64,000 nucleotides of DNA from positions 62,001-126,000 of the forward strand of contig NZ_JOBH01000007.1 of the NCBI RefSeq assembly GCF_000717745.1, read 5' to 3'. The DNA is from Streptomyces violens. Its GTDB lineage: Bacteria; Actinomycetota; Actinomycetes; Streptomycetales; Streptomycetaceae. Of the stretch, positions 28,513 to 39,403 are shown in pieces. The notes below the pieces were generated by a model, which ran no database searches, was not told the origin of the DNA, and saw only the letters and a list, made by a program, of their open reading frames with translations. The position numbers were made by a program, and so were the translations under genes. How positions within the stretch are numbered: the first letter of the stretch is position 1; each line of letters starts with the position of its first letter.

Positions 28513-29064
28513 GGCGCGCCCGGTCCGTTCGTCGACGGTGATCCGGATGACGGACTTGACCGTGATGCCGAAGCGCTCGGCGACCTTTTCCCGGCCGCCG
28601 TTCTCGGGCTTCTCCACCGCCACGACGACCTCGCCGACCCGGGCGCCGGCCGCCTGCACGGCCTCGATCAGGGCGATCAGGGTGCCGCCCGTGCTGATCG
28701 TGTCGTCCACGATGGTCAGCCGGTCGCCCGGCTCGATGCCGTTGACGTAGAGCGTGCCCTGGAAGTACTCGCTGTCGATGGGCACCGACACGGACCGCCC
28801 GCCGAGGTCGTAGGTGTACCAGCGGGCGACCGCCAGCGGCAGCCCCGCGGCGAGCGAGAGCGCCCCGCCGAGAATGGCGCCCTTGTCCTCCTCGACAAGA
28901 ATCTTGTCGGCGTCGAAGTCGCCCAGCGCGAGCATTCGGCCGGTGGCTTCCGCGAGGACTTCCGGGCGCAGCGCGGGCGATTGGTCCGTGAATTCGTTCA
29001 CGGTGGTCAGATGGCGTCCCGACTTGACAGTGGGCGCACCCGCGTAGACCTCTTCGAGCAGCAT
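28498..29064 (-). CDS. purine-type phosphoribosyltransferase
   Basis: A 188-residue type I phosphoribosyltransferase. The PRPP loop is LTIVDDTISTGGTLIAL, and VEEDKGAILGGALSLAAGLPLAVAR is the second conserved part. The text MLLEEVYAGAPTVKSGR and GTLYVNGIEPGDR resembles the archaeal hypoxanthine/adenine phosphoribosyltransferase group more than bacterial apt. The ATG at 29064 has GGGGGAG upstream. It is the first gene of the five-gene set; 112 bases separate it from the cysteine-synthase-like gene. It may make or use a base ribotide in the pathway. The base specificity is unknown. Confidence 0.85.
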   Translation of the reverse strand: MLLEEVYAGAPTVKSGRHLTTVNEFTDQSPALRPEVLAEATGRMLALGDFDADKILVEEDKGAILGGALSLAAGLPLAVARWYTYDLGGRSVSVPIDSEYFQGTLYVNGIEPGDRLTIVDDTISTGGTLIALIEAVQAAGARVGEVVVAVEKPENGGREKVAERFGITVKSVIRITVDERTGRAVVMS

Positions 29065-29094
29065 GACGATGTTCTCCCCCGTTGTTTCCCCCGA

Positions 29095-29122
29095 TTGCCG
29101 GCCGCATACTGCCGGACGGCAA
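29095..29122. promoter_or_regulatory. inverted repeats upstream of the phosphoribosyltransferase gene
   Basis: TTGCCG (29095-29100) pairs with CGGCAA (29117-29122), and a tighter TGCCGgaCGGCA palindrome lies at 29110-29121. They sit 31-58 bases upstream of the ATG at 29064, near the place for a promoter. A repressor site is possible; the rest of the 29065-29291 gap shows nothing else. Confidence 0.35.
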
Positions 29123-29291
29123 GTGAGGCATTGGTACCGCGCTGCCCCGCCGATAAGCAATGGCATGCCGGAATTGTGCGTGGAAACCGCCGGTCGCGCA
29201 GCGCTCGGATATTCCGTACGCGCCGCGCGGCCGCCCGCCACCAGGCAGGGCCGCGCTTGTCGCCGTACGGCAATATCACGTCGTACTGGCC

Positions 29292-29328
29292 AAAAACCGC
29301 CCCCGCGCTGCCGTGGCCGCAGGGGCGG
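29292..29328 (-). terminator. intrinsic terminator of the LysR gene
   Basis: A GC-rich stem (CCGCCCC 29297-29303 with 29322-29328; the inner bases also pair in part) followed on the minus strand by GGTTTTTGG. It starts only a few bases after the LysR stop. Confidence 0.88.
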
Positions 29329-29330
29329 GC

Positions 29331-30230
29331 CTAGCCGTCCGCAGCGCCGGGCGCCAGGTGGCGTACGAGAATGCGCTGCAGTTCGCGGGCCGCGCGGGGC
29401 GGTGAGACGTCCGCGCGGTGCGCGACGGAGATGTTGCGGTGCAGGCCCGGCGCGGCGAACGGGGTGGCGCGCAGCCCGGCCCGCGCGGCGACCATGCTGG
29501 GCACGACGGCGCTGCCGAGCCCCGCCCGTACGAAGCCGAGGACCGCGTCCATCTCGCCGCCCTCGACGGTGAAGACCGGCTCGAAGCCGGCCGCGCGGCA
29601 CGCGGCCACGGTGAATTCCCGCAGGTCGTAGCCGCGCCGGAACATCACCAGCGGGTGGTCGCGCAGATCGTCCACGCGGAGGTACTTGCGGCGCACGGGC
29701 GGCGGCGCATCCGGTGCCGAGACCACGACCAGCTCCTCGCGCAGCAGCTCGGCGGTGGTCAGCGCGGGGGCCTGCACCGGCAGCGGGGTGATGACCAGGG
29801 CGAGATCCAGATCGCCCGCGGCCAGTACCCGCACCAGGTCCTGCGAGCCGCTCTCGCGGACCTGGAGGTCGACGCCCGGGTAGCGGTCGTGGAAGACGCG
29901 CAGCACGTCGGGCACGACCGAGGCGCACAGGCTGGGCGGGGCGCCGAGCCGCAGCCGGCCGCGGCGCAGCCCGGCGACCTCCTGGACCTCGCGGCGGGCG
30001 GTGTCCGCGTCGGCGAGGATGCGGCGCGCGAACGGCAGCAGCGTCTCGCCCGCGTCGGTGAGCGTGATGTGGCCGCGCGCCCGGTGGAACAGCTCGGCGC
30101 CCAGCTCCCGCTCCAGCGACCGGATCTGCTGGGAGAGCGAGGGCTGGGCGACGTGTTCCTGCTCGGCGGCGCGCGTGAAGTGCCGGGTGTCGGCGACGGC
30201 CGCGAAATACCGGAGCTGCTGGAGCTGCAT
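29331..30230 (-). CDS. LysR-family transcriptional regulator
   Basis: A 299-residue LTTR. The helix-turn-helix is at residues 1-60 (MQLQQLRYFAAVADTRHF; EQEHVAQPSLSQQIRSLE), followed by the linker helix and an effector domain (LRLGAPPSLCASVVPDVL; GDLDLALVITPL; MVAARAGLRATPF). It is divergent from the succinate dehydrogenase operon with a 94-base gap, so regulation of sdhCAB is the best guess. As I recall, S. coelicolor has the same LysR-sdh pairing. Effector is unknown; a C4-dicarboxylate would fit. Confidence 0.93.
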   Translation of the reverse strand: MQLQQLRYFAAVADTRHFTRAAEQEHVAQPSLSQQIRSLERELGAELFHRARGHITLTDAGETLLPFARRILADADTARREVQEVAGLRRGRLRLGAPPSLCASVVPDVLRVFHDRYPGVDLQVRESGSQDLVRVLAAGDLDLALVITPLPVQAPALTTAELLREELVVVSAPDAPPPVRRKYLRVDDLRDHPLVMFRRGYDLREFTVAACRAAGFEPVFTVEGGEMDAVLGFVRAGLGSAVVPSMVAARAGLRATPFAAPGLHRNISVAHRADVSPPRAARELQRILVRHLAPGAADG

Positions 30231-30241
30231 GCGGCCACGAT

Positions 30242-30259
30242 AGTGCGTCGATAGGCACT
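30242..30259. promoter_or_regulatory. candidate LysR binding site
   Basis: An interrupted repeat AGTGC (30242-30246) / GCACT (30255-30259) lies 12 bases upstream of the LysR start in the gap shared with sdhC. Size and place suit an LTTR autoregulation site. The wider flanks ATAG and CTAT add partial symmetry. Confidence 0.4.
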
Positions 30260-30286
30260 CGCTATGGAGATGAGCTCTACCATGTC

Positions 30287-30317
30287 TTGGACTGATGGCT
30301 TATCGCGTCCATACCGT
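30287..30317 (+). promoter_or_regulatory. candidate promoter of sdhCAB, leaderless
   Basis: TTGGAC (30287) and TACCGT (30312-30317), 19 bases apart, followed after 7 bases by the ATG at 30325, which has no ribosome-binding site. This would give a transcript starting at or next to the sdhC start codon. Confidence 0.45.
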
Positions 30318-30324
30318 CGTGCCC

Positions 30325-31032
30325 ATGGCAGTGGACACCCGGACGGACCGACGGCCGTCCTCCTACGCGGGCATCCTGTGGCACTCGACCGTCGGCAAGA
30401 AGACCGCGATGGCCGTCAGCGGCATCGTGATGCTGCTGTACTTGGTCGCCCACATGCTGGGCAACCTCAAGATCTTCTTCGGAGCCGCCGAGTTCGACGG
30501 TTACGCCCACTGGCTGCGCACCATCGGCGAGCCCTTCCTGCACCACGAGTGGTTCCTGTGGATCGCCCGCGTCGTGCTGCTCGCCGCGGTCGTCGTGCAC
30601 GCGGTCGCCGCGTACCAGCTCAGCCGCCGCGACATCGCCGCACGTCCGCAGAAGTACGTGCACAAGAAGCCGCGCGCCAGCTACGCCACCCGCACCATGC
30701 GCTGGGGCGGCATCATCCTCGGCCTCTTCATCGTCTGGCACATCCTGGATCTGACGACGCTGACGGTGAACCCGCGCGCCGAAGCCGGCCACCCGTACGC
30801 CAATGTCGTCGCCACCTTCTCCACCTGGTACGGCAACGTCATCTACATCGTCGCGATGCTCGCGCTCGGCCTGCACATCCGGCACGGCTTCTGGAGCGCG
30901 GCCCAGACCCTCGGCGCCAACCGGCCGGGGCGCGACCGCACCCTCAAGGCCATCGCCAACCTCCTGGCCCTGGTCCTCACCCTCGGCTTCATCGCCGTCC
31001 CCGTCTCCGTGATGACCGGAGTTGTGAGCTGA
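30325..31032 (+). CDS. sdhC: succinate dehydrogenase cytochrome b subunit
   Basis: A 235-residue membrane anchor of the TIGR02046 type (b558, single fused five-helix subunit). Histidines that may bind haem lie in [33 protein letters not shown] and LHIRHGFW. The start is ATG at 30325 rather than 30295 because a -10-like TACCGT lies 7 bases before it. The subunit hands electrons from SdhB to menaquinone. It is the first gene of a three-gene operon; the FAD subunit starts 1 base after its stop. Confidence 0.93.
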   Translation: MAVDTRTDRRPSSYAGILWHSTVGKKTAMAVSGIVMLLYLVAHMLGNLKIFFGAAEFDGYAHWLRTIGEPFLHHEWFLWIARVVLLAAVVVHAVAAYQLSRRDIAARPQKYVHKKPRASYATRTMRWGGIILGLFIVWHILDLTTLTVNPRAEAGHPYANVVATFSTWYGNVIYIVAMLALGLHIRHGFWSAAQTLGANRPGRDRTLKAIANLLALVLTLGFIAVPVSVMTGVVS

Positions 31033-31033
31033 C

Positions 31034-33717
<2,684 letters not shown>

Positions 33718-33775
33718 GCCCGGACCCACCGACCGGCGCCGCGGCGGCAACCGACGCTCCGCAGCCGCGCCGCCC

Positions 33776-33800
33776 CGGCGGGCCGTGCGGTGGCCCGCCG
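33776..33800. terminator. hairpin between sdhB and the nitrile hydratase genes
   Basis: A 9-bp stem (CGGCGGGCC 33776-33784 with 33792-33800) and a 7-base loop, between two convergent genes. Confidence 0.7.
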
Positions 33801-33803
33801 CTC

Positions 33804-34394
33804 TCACACCGCGGCGGTCCCGATGAGACCCTCCCGTGTCACGAGGCGGGCGAGCGCTTCCTCGCCCCTCGCGTCCGTGCCATCGGGCCGCCGCGGCAGC
33901 ACCATGTAGCGGCTCTCCGCGCTGGAGTCCCAGACGGTGACCGTGACGCCGTCGGGCAGTTCGAGCCCGAACTCCGCCAGGACGGACCGTGGATCGCGCA
34001 CCACCCGCGACCGGTACGCCTCGCTCTTGTACCAGGACGGGGACGGCCCCAGCAGCCCGATCGGATAGCACGAACACAGCGTGCAGACGAGGACGTTGTG
34101 CTCCGTCTCCGTGTTCTCGACGACCTTGAGGCGCTGCTCCTGAAGCCCGCCGGCCATCGACAGGCCGAGCTCGGGCAGCGCCGTATTGGCGTCCGCCAGC
34201 AGTCGCTCCTTGAAGCCCGGGTCCGTCCAGGCGCGGGCCACCACCCGCGCGCCGTTGACCGGCGACGCGCCGTTCAGCAGCTTGGTCAGGATCGCGTCGA
34301 GCTGGTCGTCGCCGACCACCCCGGCCGCCACCAGCCGCTCCTCCAGGCGGCGCACCCGCACCGCCACCGTGCTGCTCGCATGTTCCCCGCTCAC
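33804..34394 (-). CDS. nitrile hydratase alpha-type subunit, cobalt class
   Basis: A 196-residue alpha subunit of the nitrile hydratase / thiocyanate hydrolase family. The metal site is VCTLCSCYP with C104, T105, L106, C107, S108 and C109; Thr at the second place marks the cobalt type, and the last two cysteines are normally oxidized. Then SPSWYKSEAYRSRVVRDPRSVL and VTVWDSSAESRYMVLPRRP follow, as in the family. It hydrates a nitrile (or hydrolyses thiocyanate) to an amide. GTG at 34394 overlaps the gene before it (GTGA). It is the last gene of three. Confidence 0.93.
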   Translation of the reverse strand: MSGEHASSTVAVRVRRLEERLVAAGVVGDDQLDAILTKLLNGASPVNGARVVARAWTDPGFKERLLADANTALPELGLSMAGGLQEQRLKVVENTETEHNVLVCTLCSCYPIGLLGPSPSWYKSEAYRSRVVRDPRSVLAEFGLELPDGVTVTVWDSSAESRYMVLPRRPDGTDARGEEALARLVTREGLIGTAAV

Positions 34395-34675
34395 GCCCGC
34401 TCCTCCGCTGCCCGCTCCAGATACGACTCCCAGAGGTCCACCGTGACCTCGTGCGTGCCCTCGCCCCACAGCTCCCGGGCCGGGAAGGCGACGGTGTACA
34501 CGGTCTCCACGCGCGGCTCGGTGATCCCGGCGGCGCGGTCGTCGGCGAGGGGCCACTGCCCTTGCGCATCCACGATCCGCCCGACATGCCCGCGGATGTA
34601 GCGCGGTACGCGGGTGTGCCCGACGGGGTCCACGGGCCTGACCCGCACCGCGTCCCCGGCCGTGAAGCTACTCAT
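34391..34675 (-). CDS. nitrile hydratase beta subunit, C-terminal half, as a separate protein
   Basis: A 94-residue protein that matches only the SH3-like C-terminal part of nitrile hydratase beta: FTAGDAVRVRPVDPVGHTR, PRYIRGHVGRIVDAQG, ETVYTVAFPARELWGEG and VTVDLWESYLE. The ATG at 34675 lies 8 bases inside the N-half gene. In thiocyanate hydrolase and in toyocamycin nitrile hydratase the beta subunit is split in the same way, so this is a natural form, not a frameshift. Confidence 0.9.
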   Translation of the reverse strand: MSSFTAGDAVRVRPVDPVGHTRVPRYIRGHVGRIVDAQGQWPLADDRAAGITEPRVETVYTVAFPARELWGEGTHEVTVDLWESYLERAAEERA

Positions 34676-34937
34676 CGCCGAGCACCTTCCGCTCCGCGAC
34701 CAGCGTCTCGATGGCGTGCAGCCACCGCTCGTAGTACGAAGCCGCCAGATACTCGGCGGGCGCCATCCGCTCCACGGCGTCCCGGAACTCGTCCAGCGTG
34801 TAGACCCCACCGCGCACCAGCGCCATGTTCAGCGCATACACCCGCGCTTCCCAGTCCGCGTGGAACGCCGGCTCCCCCGTCTCGATCTCCAGCGCGCCGA
34901 ACCCGGTCTGCCCGCCCACGTCGTTGACTCGACTCAT
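34668..34937 (-). CDS. nitrile hydratase beta subunit, N-terminal half, as a separate protein
   Basis: An 89-residue protein equal to the N-terminal helical part of the beta subunit: MSRVNDVGGQTGFG, HADWEARVYALNMALV, YTLDEFRDAVERM and AEYLAASYYERWLHAIETL. This part is also like the nitrile hydratase activator. It is the first of three genes. No ribosome site is seen; TAGTCT on the minus strand ends 7 bases before the ATG, so the operon may be leaderless. No separate metallochaperone is near. Confidence 0.9.
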   Translation of the reverse strand: MSRVNDVGGQTGFGALEIETGEPAFHADWEARVYALNMALVRGGVYTLDEFRDAVERMAPAEYLAASYYERWLHAIETLVAERKVLGDE

Positions 34938-34944
34938 GGGGGCG

Positions 34945-34950
34945 AGACTA
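34945..34950 (-). promoter_or_regulatory. candidate -10 of the nitrile hydratase operon
   Basis: TAGTCT on the minus strand, 7 bases before the ATG at 34937. No Shine-Dalgarno lies between. The spacing is the same as at 352 and 30312. Confidence 0.4.
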
Positions 34951-34991
34951 CGGCGGTGAGACGGCGCTGACCAGGAGAAATACCGGCCGCG

Positions 34992-35747
34992 TCAGCGGAC
35001 CGGGTGCCCCGCCTCGCGCAGCGTGTTCTTGACCTCGCCGATGCGCAGGTCGCCGAAGTGGAAGACGGAGGCGGCGAGGACGGCGTCGGCGCCGGCGTCG
35101 ATGGCCGGGGGGAAGTCGGTGAGCTTGCCGGCGCCGCCGGAGGCGATGACCGGGATGGTGACGTGCTTGCGGACGGCGGCGATCATCTCGGTGTCGTAGC
35201 CGTCCTTGGTGCCGTCGGCGTCCATGGAGTTCAGCAGGATCTCGCCGGCGCCGAGCTCGGCGGCGCGGTGGGCCCACTCGACGGCGTCGATGCCGGTGCC
35301 GCGGCGGCCGCCGTGGGTGGTGACCTCGAAGGACCCGGATTCCGTCCGGCGCGCGTCGACGGAGAGGACCAGGACCTGGCGGCCGAAGCGCTCGGCGATC
35401 TCGCGGATCAGCTCGGGGCGGGCGATCGCGGCGGTGTTCACGCCGACCTTGTCCGCGCCCGCGCGCAGCAGCTTGTCGACGTCCTCGGGGGTGCGGACGC
35501 CGCCGCCGACGGTGAGCGGGATGAAGACCTGCTCGGCGGTGCGGCGGACCACGTCGTAGGTGGTCTCGCGGTTGCCGGAGGAGGCGGTGATATCGAGGAA
35601 GGTCAGCTCGTCGGCGCCCTCCTCGCCGTAGATCTTGGCCATCTCGACGGGGTCGCCGGCGTCGCGGAGGTTCTGGAAGTTCACGCCCTTGACGACCCGG
35701 CCGTTGTCGACGTCCAGGCAGGGGATGACTCGGACCGCCAGGGTCAT
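34992..35747 (-). CDS. hisF: imidazole glycerol phosphate synthase, cyclase subunit
   Basis: HisF, 251 residues, a TIM barrel that takes ammonia from HisH and makes IGP and AICAR. Catalytic Asp12 is in [15 protein letters not shown]; the second Asp region is VLSVDARR; phosphate sites in [11 protein letters not shown] and ASGGAGKL. It is the last gene of the his operon, 6 bases after the RidA gene. Length normal. Confidence 0.97.
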   Translation of the reverse strand: MTLAVRVIPCLDVDNGRVVKGVNFQNLRDAGDPVEMAKIYGEEGADELTFLDITASSGNRETTYDVVRRTAEQVFIPLTVGGGVRTPEDVDKLLRAGADKVGVNTAAIARPELIREIAERFGRQVLVLSVDARRTESGSFEVTTHGGRRGTGIDAVEWAHRAAELGAGEILLNSMDADGTKDGYDTEMIAAVRKHVTIPVIASGGAGKLTDFPPAIDAGADAVLAASVFHFGDLRIGEVKNTLREAGHPVR

Positions 35748-35753
35748 GTCTGT

Positions 35754-36143
35754 TCAGACCTCTCTGAAAGCTTCTAGTTCTACTTGGACCAGGATGCGGG
35801 GGTCGACGAAGCCCGAGACCACGACGACGGTGGTGGCGGGGCGGACCGCGCCGAAGAGCTCCTGGTGGGCGCGGGCCGCCTCGTCGATGTCGCGGGGGTG
35901 GGCGAGGTAGACGCGGGTGCGGACGACCGCTGCCACGTCCAGGCCGAACTCCGTGAGGGCGTCGAGCGCCCGGTTGAAGGCGACCCGCGTCTGCTCGTAC
36001 GGATCGCCCTCGCCGTACAGGACCGTGCCGTCGAACGGCGTCGTGCCGGCGACCTGGACACGGTCGCCGGCCGCGACGGCGCGCGCCGTCCCGAACGCCT
36101 CTTCCCAGGGTCCTTCACCAGGCACGCGCCGTACGTCGGTCAT
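35754..36143 (-). CDS. RidA family protein
   Basis: A 129-residue Rid protein in the his operon between priA and hisF. Visible parts: VQVAGTTPFDG, YEQTRVAFNRALDAL, TRVYLAHPRDIDEA and the C-terminal VDPRILVQVELEAFREV, with the Arg that in RidA binds the carboxylate of the imine. RidA removes reactive enamines/imines formed by PLP enzymes, such as 2-aminoacrylate; this might protect HisC. The subgroup (true RidA or Rid1-7 variant) cannot be settled here. Confidence 0.88.
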   Translation of the reverse strand: MTDVRRVPGEGPWEEAFGTARAVAAGDRVQVAGTTPFDGTVLYGEGDPYEQTRVAFNRALDALTEFGLDVAAVVRTRVYLAHPRDIDEAARAHQELFGAVRPATTVVVVSGFVDPRILVQVELEAFREV

Positions 36144-36158
36144 CGGTCCCTCTCCCTG

Positions 36159-36881
36159 CTAGCGGGTGGCCTCCAGGGCCTCTTCCAGGGTGAACGCCTT
36201 GGCGTACAGCGCCTTGCCGACGATCGCGCCCTCCACACCTTCCGGGACCAGCGTCGCGATGGCGCGCAGGTCGTCGAGGGAAGAGACGCCGCCGGAGGCG
36301 ACGACGGGCCGGTCGGTCGCGGCGCAGACGTTCTTCAGCAGCTCCAGGTTCGGGCCCTGCAGCGTGCCGTCCTTGTTGATGTCGGTGACGACGTACCGGG
36401 CGCAGCCCTCGGCGTCCAGCCGGGCCAGCGTCTCGTACAGGTCGCCGCCGTCGCGGGTCCAGCCGCGGCCGCGCAGCGTCGTGCCGCGCACGTCCAGGCC
36501 CACCGCGATCTTGTCACCGTGCTCGGCGATGATCTTGGCGACCCACTCGGGGTTCTCCAGCGCCGCGGTGCCGATGTTGACGCGCGCGCAGCCGGTGGCC
36601 AGCGCCGCCGCCAGCGAGTCGTCGTCGCGGATGCCGCCGGACAGCTCGACCTTGATGTCCATGGAGCGGGCGACCTCGGCGATCTGCGCGCGGTTGTCGC
36701 CGGTGCCGAAGGCGGCGTCCAGGTCGACCAGGTGCAGCCACTCGGCGCCGGACTGCTGCCAGGCCAGAGCGGCCTGGAGCGGGTCGCCGTAGGAGGTCTC
36801 GGAGCCGGACTCGCCGTGGACGAGGCGGACGGCCTGGCCGTCGCGGACGTCGACGGCGGGCAGCAGTTCAAGCTTGTTCAC
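36159..36881 (-). CDS. priA: bifunctional HisA/TrpF isomerase PriA
   Basis: PriA, 240 residues, GTG at 36881 with GGAGAACGCT upstream. In Streptomyces it isomerizes both ProFAR (histidine) and PRA (tryptophan), so it replaces a separate TrpF; no trpF is seen in the window. Catalytic Asp11 ([10 protein letters not shown]), Asp130 (GLDVRG) and the [10 protein letters not shown] segment with Asp171 are present. It sits between hisH and ridA. This is the enzyme link between the two amino-acid pathways that share this region. Confidence 0.95.
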   Translation of the reverse strand: MNKLELLPAVDVRDGQAVRLVHGESGSETSYGDPLQAALAWQQSGAEWLHLVDLDAAFGTGDNRAQIAEVARSMDIKVELSGGIRDDDSLAAALATGCARVNIGTAALENPEWVAKIIAEHGDKIAVGLDVRGTTLRGRGWTRDGGDLYETLARLDAEGCARYVVTDINKDGTLQGPNLELLKNVCAATDRPVVASGGVSSLDDLRAIATLVPEGVEGAIVGKALYAKAFTLEEALEATR

Positions 36882-36895
36882 AGCGTTCTCCGCGT

Positions 36896-37549
36896 TCACA
36901 GCGTGTCGATCCAATTGCTCAGGAGCTGGGCGCCGGCGTCGCCGGACTTCTCGGGGTGGAACTGGGTGGCCCACAGCGGCCCGTTCTCCACGGCGGCCAC
37001 GAAGGGCTCGCCGTGCGTGGCCCAGGTGACCCGCGGCGCGCGCATGGCGGGGTTGCTGACCTCCAGCTCCCACTCGTGCACCGCGTAGGAGTGCACGAAG
37101 TAGTACCGGGCGTCGGCGTCCAGGCCCGCGAAGAGCTGGGAGTCCTGCGGCGCGTCCACGGTGTTCCAGCCCATGTGCGGCACGATGTCGGCCTTGAGCG
37201 GGCCGACCGTGCCGGGCCACTCGTCCAGGCCTTCGGTCTCCTCGCCGTGCTCGATGCCGCGCCCGAAGAGGATCTGCATGCCGACGCAGATGCCCATGAC
37301 CGGGCGTCCGCCGGCGAGGCGGCGGCCGACGACCCAGTCGCCGCGCGCCTCGCGCAGGCCCTTCATGCAGGACGCGAAGGCGCCGACGCCGGGGACCAGC
37401 AGCCCGTCGGCGTTCATGGCGGTGTCGTAGTCGCGGGTCACCTCGACATCGGCGCCGACGTGGGCCAGCGCCCGCTCGGCGGACCGGATGTTGCCGAAGC
37501 CGTAGTCGAAGACGACCACGTTCTTACGGTTCTTACGCTGCGTACTCAA
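36896..37549 (-). CDS. hisH: imidazole glycerol phosphate synthase, glutaminase subunit
   Basis: HisH, 217 residues from a TTG at 37549: GGAGG lies 7 bases before it and the TTGA overlaps the stop of the small gene upstream. The frame is open to an ATG at 37588, which lacks support. Class I amidotransferase: [12 protein letters not shown], nucleophile Cys in [11 protein letters not shown], and His-Glu in [11 protein letters not shown]. It makes ammonia for HisF. Confidence 0.95.
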   Translation of the reverse strand: MSTQRKNRKNVVVFDYGFGNIRSAERALAHVGADVEVTRDYDTAMNADGLLVPGVGAFASCMKGLREARGDWVVGRRLAGGRPVMGICVGMQILFGRGIEHGEETEGLDEWPGTVGPLKADIVPHMGWNTVDAPQDSQLFAGLDADARYYFVHSYAVHEWELEVSNPAMRAPRVTWATHGEPFVAAVENGPLWATQFHPEKSGDAGAQLLSNWIDTL

Positions 37550-37710
37550 TTCCAGACCTCCAGCCGCAGGATGCCCGCGGCGAGACACAGCACCGAGCCG
37601 ATGGCCAGCACCGCGATCAGGCTCTTGGACATCTGCTGCTTCCAGAAGGAGAAGACCCCGCCGAGCAGGAAGAGGCCCACCAGGATGAAGACCGTCGAGA
37701 GACCGTTCAC
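37546..37710 (-). CDS. small two-helix membrane protein in the his operon
   Basis: A 54-residue protein between hisB and hisH. Its GTG overlaps the hisB stop (GTGA) and its own stop overlaps the hisH TTG (TTGA). Two membrane segments (about 5-22 and 32-48) flank a basic loop, [10 protein letters not shown]. No family known to me. The double overlap shows it is translated with the operon. Confidence 0.8.
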   Translation of the reverse strand: MNGLSTVFILVGLFLLGGVFSFWKQQMSKSLIAVLAIGSVLCLAAGILRLEVWN

Positions 37711-38300
37711 AGGGCGCCCTTCGTGGAGGGCAGGATGCCGGCCGCGCGCGGGTCCCGCTCGGAGGCGTACCGCAGCGCCCGGGCCAGCGCCTTGAACTGG
37801 CACTCGACGATGTGGTGCGCGTTGCGCCCGTACGGCACGTGGACGTGCAGCGCGATCTGCGCCTGCGCGACGAAGGACTCCAGGATGTGCCGGGTCATCG
37901 TCGTGTCGTACGTGCCGATCATCGGCGCGATGTTCTCGGGCTCGGTGTGGATCAGGTACGGGCGGCCCGAGAGGTCCACGGTCACCTGGGCGAGCGACTC
38001 GTCCAGCGGGACGGTGCAGTTGCCGAAGCGGTAGATGCCCACCTTGTCGCCGAGCGCCTGCTTGAAGGCGGCACCCAGCGCGAGCGCGGTGTCCTCGATG
38101 GTGTGGTGGGTGTCGATGTGCAGGTCGCCGTCGGTCTTCACGGTGAGGTCGAACAGACCGTGCCGGCCGAGCTGGTCGAGCATGTGGTCGTAGAAGCCCA
38201 CGCCGGTCGAGACGTCGACCTGTCCGGTGCCGTCGAGGTCGATCTCGACGAGCACCGAGGTCTCCTTGGTCTTGCGCTCGACGCGCCCTACCCGGCTCAT
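37707..38300 (-). CDS. hisB: imidazoleglycerol-phosphate dehydratase
   Basis: HisB, 197 residues, dehydratase only (no phosphatase domain). The manganese histidines are in [28 protein letters not shown], and H in [13 protein letters not shown] and [17 protein letters not shown]. Starts ATG at 38300 overlapping the hisC stop (ATGA). Normal length. Confidence 0.97.
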   Translation of the reverse strand: MSRVGRVERKTKETSVLVEIDLDGTGQVDVSTGVGFYDHMLDQLGRHGLFDLTVKTDGDLHIDTHHTIEDTALALGAAFKQALGDKVGIYRFGNCTVPLDESLAQVTVDLSGRPYLIHTEPENIAPMIGTYDTTMTRHILESFVAQAQIALHVHVPYGRNAHHIVECQFKALARALRYASERDPRAAGILPSTKGAL

Positions 38301-39403
38301 GCGCCTGTCTCCTTCATGATCGCGCGCACCGCATCGAGGAACGCGTCGTTCTCGGCCGGGGTGCCGGCGGATACCCGCAGCCAGCCCGGCACTCCGTTGT
38401 CACGGACCAGGACGCCCTGGTCGAGGATGGCCTGCCACGCGGCGTGCTGGTCGTCGAACCGTCCGAACTGCACGAAGTTGGCGTCGGAGTCGACGACCTC
38501 GCAGCCGATCGCGCGCAGCTCGTCGACGATGCGGTCCCGCTCGGTCTTGAGCTGCTCGACGTACTTCAGCAGCGTCTCGGTGTGCTCCAGGGCCGCGAGC
38601 GCAGTGGCCTGGGTGACCGAGGAGAGGTGGTACGGCAGGCGTACCAGCTGTACGGCGTCGACCACGGCCGGGTCGGCGGCGAGGTACCCCAGGCGCAGCC
38701 CGGCCGCGCCGAACGCCTTGGACATCGTCCGGGAGACGACCAGGTTCGGTCGGCCCTCGATCAGCGGGAGCAGCGAGGGGCGGTGGCTGAACTCGCCGTA
38801 CGCCTCGTCGATGACCACGAGCGAGGGCTTGGCCGCCTGGGCGGCCTCGTACAGCGCCAGCACCGTTTCCGCTGCCACGGCCGTGCCGGTCGGGTTGTTC
38901 GGCGAGCAGATGAAGACCACGTCCGGCTTGCGCTCGGCGATGGCCTTCTTGGCGGCCTCGACGTCGATGGTGAAGTCGTCGTTGCGCGGGCCGGAGATCC
39001 ACTCCGTGCCCGTGCCGCGCGAGATCAGGCCGTGCATCGAGTACGACGGCTCGAAGCCGATGGCGCTGCGGCCGGGGCCGCCGAAGGTCTGCAGCAGCTG
39101 CTGGATGACCTCGTTGGAACCGTTGGCGGCCCAGACCTGGTCCTTGGTGACCTCGTGGCCGCCGGTGCGGGAGAGGTACCGGGCCAGCTCGGTGCGCAGC
39201 TCGACCGCGTCCCGGTCCGGGTAGCGGTTCAGGTCGCGCGCCGCCTCGGTGACCCGCTCGGCGATCCGCTGCACGAGCGGCTCGGGCAGCGGGTACGGGT
39301 TCTCGTTGGTGTTCAGGCGTACGGGCACGTCCAGCTGGGGGGCGCCGTACGGGGACTTGCCGCGCAGCTCGTCCCGGATGGGGAGATCGTCGATCCTGGT
39401 CAC
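38297..39403 (-). CDS. hisC: histidinol-phosphate aminotransferase
   Basis: HisC, 368 residues, fold-type I PLP aminotransferase that turns imidazole acetol phosphate to histidinol phosphate. Marks: [52 protein letters not shown] lysine in [17 protein letters not shown], and C-terminal [18 protein letters not shown] start at 39403 overlaps the hisD stop. Confidence 0.97.
   Translation of the reverse strand: MTRIDDLPIRDELRGKSPYGAPQLDVPVRLNTNENPYPLPEPLVQRIAERVTEAARDLNRYPDRDAVELRTELARYLSRTGGHEVTKDQVWAANGSNEVIQQLLQTFGGPGRSAIGFEPSYSMHGLISRGTGTEWISGPRNDDFTIDVEAAKKAIAERKPDVVFICSPNNPTGTAVAAETVLALYEAAQAAKPSLVVIDEAYGEFSHRPSLLPLIEGRPNLVVSRTMSKAFGAAGLRLGYLAADPAVVDAVQLVRLPYHLSSVTQATALAALEHTETLLKYVEQLKTERDRIVDELRAIGCEVVDSDANFVQFGRFDDQHAAWQAILDQGVLVRDNGVPGWLRVSAGTPAENDAFLDAVRAIMKETGA

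Noticed and set aside
34391..34937. Frameshift splitting a single nitrile hydratase beta gene
   Set aside because: Both halves have clean ends, an 8-base overlap and their own starts, and the split form is known in thiocyanate hydrolase and toyocamycin nitrile hydratase.
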